NCBI GenBank assembly: GCA_012514615.1
Contig: JAAYZY010000059.1
Location: 1-5,130 of the forward strand
Direction: 5' to 3'
DNA: 5,130 bases
From: Chloroflexota bacterium
Lineage (GTDB): Bacteria > Chloroflexota > Anaerolineae > DTPP01
In this document: positions 3,921 through 5,130 of the stretch, piece after piece
Position numbering within the stretch: the stretch's first letter is position 1
Layout: each line of letters begins with the position of its first letter
The notes under the pieces: model-generated
The model's input: the letters and a program-made list of their open reading frames with translations, nothing else
Told to the model about the DNA's origin: nothing
Databases searched by the model: none
Program-made: the position numbers and the translations under genes

Positions 3921-4943
3921 ATGATCGCCACCGCACAGACAGTAGCCGGCACGGAGCAGTTCGCCTCCGTAGGCTTGGAAACCCTCGGCGTCCGCTATGG
4001 ATTGGCCTCCAACAATCCCCATCTGATCCTCAACCCGGAGTTCTACGGTCCAGGTGAGATTCAGTCCTTGGTGACTGCCATCGGCGAGTTCCGATTCGTC
4101 CCCTATGGCCCTGACATGGACGCTTACATGACCGTGGTGGACGTGCCCGGGCGCGCGGCAGAGGTCATCACGTCTGGTAAGCACCTCTACTGCCTGGGGG
4201 ACTGGGGCCGCCTGGATCGGGAGAAGCACGACCGCCGCCTGACCCTCATGGGCAACATTGGCCTCTTCTACCGCTACAGCTTGGCCGTTATGGAGCACTG
4301 TGGCGTCTACAGCCTGCATGCCTCGTGCATCTACCGGCCGGATCGCAACGAGCTGCTGATCATCGTGGGCGGGCCGGGGGCTGGCAAGACGGTCTACCTG
4401 TTGGAGGGGATCCAGCGGGACTACCAGATCTTCAGCACCGAGATGACCTTCTTCAAGTTCACGTCCCAGGGCGTAGTCTTCTACCGCGGGTCGCTGCTGG
4501 ATAACATCCGCCTGGGCAACTTCGTCTACGACTACCCGCAGGCAGCGGAGAAGCTGGGCCTGGCGCTGCCGAAGACCGACAACCCCTGGACGACCAAGAT
4601 CAGCGTACACATGGACCAGATCACCACGAAGGGGCCGGAGCTGTTGAACCCGCGGCTTACCTTCATCTTCCCGCGCATCGAATCGGGGCGGGAGGTGGCG
4701 GTGGTCACCGACATCAAACGCCCTGAGGGACTGGTGAAAGGGCTGTTCGACAACGCGTCGGAGAAGATCGGTGGCTCCTTCCTCCTTTACGACAACGTCC
4801 CGGTGGCCGGTTTCGACACGCCAGAGGTCCTGCAGCGACGTTTGCAGGCGATGAGGAAGCTAGTGGAAGCGTCCCAGTGGGAGATTGTTCAAGCCAAGAG
4901 CGTCTTGGCTGGTTCCAAAAACTGCATGGAGGGAATTGAGTAA
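3921..4943 (+). CDS. HprK/PEPCK-fold P-loop protein (HPr kinase-like), role unknown
   Basis: The 340-residue product has a divergent N-terminal domain (1-120). A nucleotide-binding core follows, preceded by YSLHAS (130-135), with the Walker A loop GGPGAGKT (150-157, Lys156). The order 'H-A-S ... strand, GxxGAGKT, helix, strand ending in acidic residues' matches HPr kinase/PEP carboxykinase-like proteins. The acidic motif after the P-loop, usually DD, is FSTEMTFF here with Glu174, so it is not a canonical HprK and no HPr is seen nearby. A kinase or ATPase acting on a small molecule is possible. I chose ATG 3921 with AAGGA at 3904-3908 (12 bases away). The in-frame TTG at 3915 has better spacing and adds two residues. 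An in-frame GTG at 3750 lies upstream of the promoter and is excluded. The next gene starts one base after this stop, suggesting translational coupling. Confidence 0.72.
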   Translation: MIATAQTVAGTEQFASVGLETLGVRYGLASNNPHLILNPEFYGPGEIQSLVTAIGEFRFVPYGPDMDAYMTVVDVPGRAAEVITSGKHLYCLGDWGRLDREKHDRRLTLMGNIGLFYRYSLAVMEHCGVYSLHASCIYRPDRNELLIIVGGPGAGKTVYLLEGIQRDYQIFSTEMTFFKFTSQGVVFYRGSLLDNIRLGNFVYDYPQAAEKLGLALPKTDNPWTTKISVHMDQITTKGPELLNPRLTFIFPRIESGREVAVVTDIKRPEGLVKGLFDNASEKIGGSFLLYDNVPVAGFDTPEVLQRRLQAMRKLVEASQWEIVQAKSVLAGSKNCMEGIE

Positions 4944-4944
4944 C

Positions 4945-5130
4945 ATGAAAGCTTGGCAAGGCGTATTCAGCATGCCCGAACCGGGCCGCACCACGAAGCC
5001 GCGCAAGGCCGGCTACACCATGGTTCTGGATAAGGGCCTGGGGCTCAGCGCAACGCAAGACCTGATGGATACCGCGGCGGAGTACATCGACGCCCTGAAG
5101 CAGACGTTCGGAACCTCGGCGTTCTACTCC
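4945..5130 (+). CDS. comA: Phosphosulfolactate synthase (ComA) family enzyme, N-terminal 62 residues (runs off right edge)
   Basis: ComA adds sulfite to phosphoenolpyruvate to give (R)-phosphosulfolactate, the first step of coenzyme M synthesis in many methanogens and of sulfolactate formation in some bacteria. The visible 62 residues read as its N-terminus: R16-T-T-K-P-R21, then GYTMVLDKGLGLS (24-36), a helix with DLMDTAAEYIDALK (40-53), and FGTSAFY (55-61). The T-M-V-x-D-K-G-L-G and F-G-T-S blocks are the barrel strand motifs I associate with this family. Relatives such as plant HSA32 show that not every member makes phosphosulfolactate, so the substrate is inferred. ATG 4945 lies one base after the TAA of the HprK-like gene. 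GGAGGG at 4928-4933 inside that gene is 11 bases upstream. The gene continues beyond the window, so its length and catalytic residues cannot be checked. Confidence 0.8.
   Translation, partial: MKAWQGVFSMPEPGRTTKPRKAGYTMVLDKGLGLSATQDLMDTAAEYIDALKQTFGTSAFYS

Noticed and set aside
3864..4610. 248-codon open frame on the minus strand opposite the HprK-like gene
   Set aside because: No recognisable domain or start signal; it is explained by the codon use of the plus-strand gene.

Overview
The window is GC-rich bacterial DNA with short AT-rich islands at its promoters. The best taxonomic guess is Chloroflexota (Anaerolineae-like). This rests on remembered family resemblance of two genes: the HEAT-repeat protein at the left edge and the small CxxC...CxxC protein at 1002-1322. 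It is an inference, since no rRNA or marker gene is present.

Layout. (1) 1-306, minus strand: N-terminal part of a HEAT-repeat protein, transcribed away from its neighbour by its own sigma70-type promoter. (2) 544-1005, plus strand: a Bcp/PrxQ-type peroxiredoxin whose peroxidatic cysteine codon is an in-frame TGA (673-675). A SECIS-like hairpin follows immediately. I read it as one complete selenoprotein gene of 153 residues, not as two ORFs or a pseudogene. (3) 1002-1322, minus strand: a small four-cysteine protein, convergent with the peroxiredoxin. The two stop codons share the palindrome CTAG, and a 16-bp perfect inverted repeat lies right at the junction. Its promoter is a perfect -35/-10 consensus followed by two operator-like palindromes, one resembling a Fur/PerR-type box. 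(4) 1524-1596: tRNA-Phe(GAA) with some unusual bases, behind an extended -10 promoter. (5) 1649-2671 and 2696-3721, plus strand: a two-gene unit of a Gfo/Idh/MocA oxidoreductase and an amidohydrolase_2-family metal hydrolase. (6) 3813-3841: a perfect consensus promoter with extended -10, followed by a leader with an evenly spaced repeated motif. It drives 3921-4943, an HprK/PEPCK-fold P-loop protein. One base later begins 4945-5130 (cut by the window edge), the start of a phosphosulfolactate synthase (ComA) family enzyme.

How the genes work together. The selenoperoxiredoxin and its convergent four-cysteine neighbour are a plausible redox pair, with the Fur/PerR-like box as a possible regulatory link. 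The Gfo/Idh and amidohydrolase genes look like a small catabolic module of unknown substrate. The HprK-like/ComA-like pair looks translationally coupled and suggests sulfonate or phosphoenolpyruvate-linked chemistry. The two most interesting things here are the Sec-containing, cysteine-free peroxiredoxin and the HprK-like plus ComA-like pair. No CRISPR array, insertion sequence, phage gene or rRNA gene was seen.
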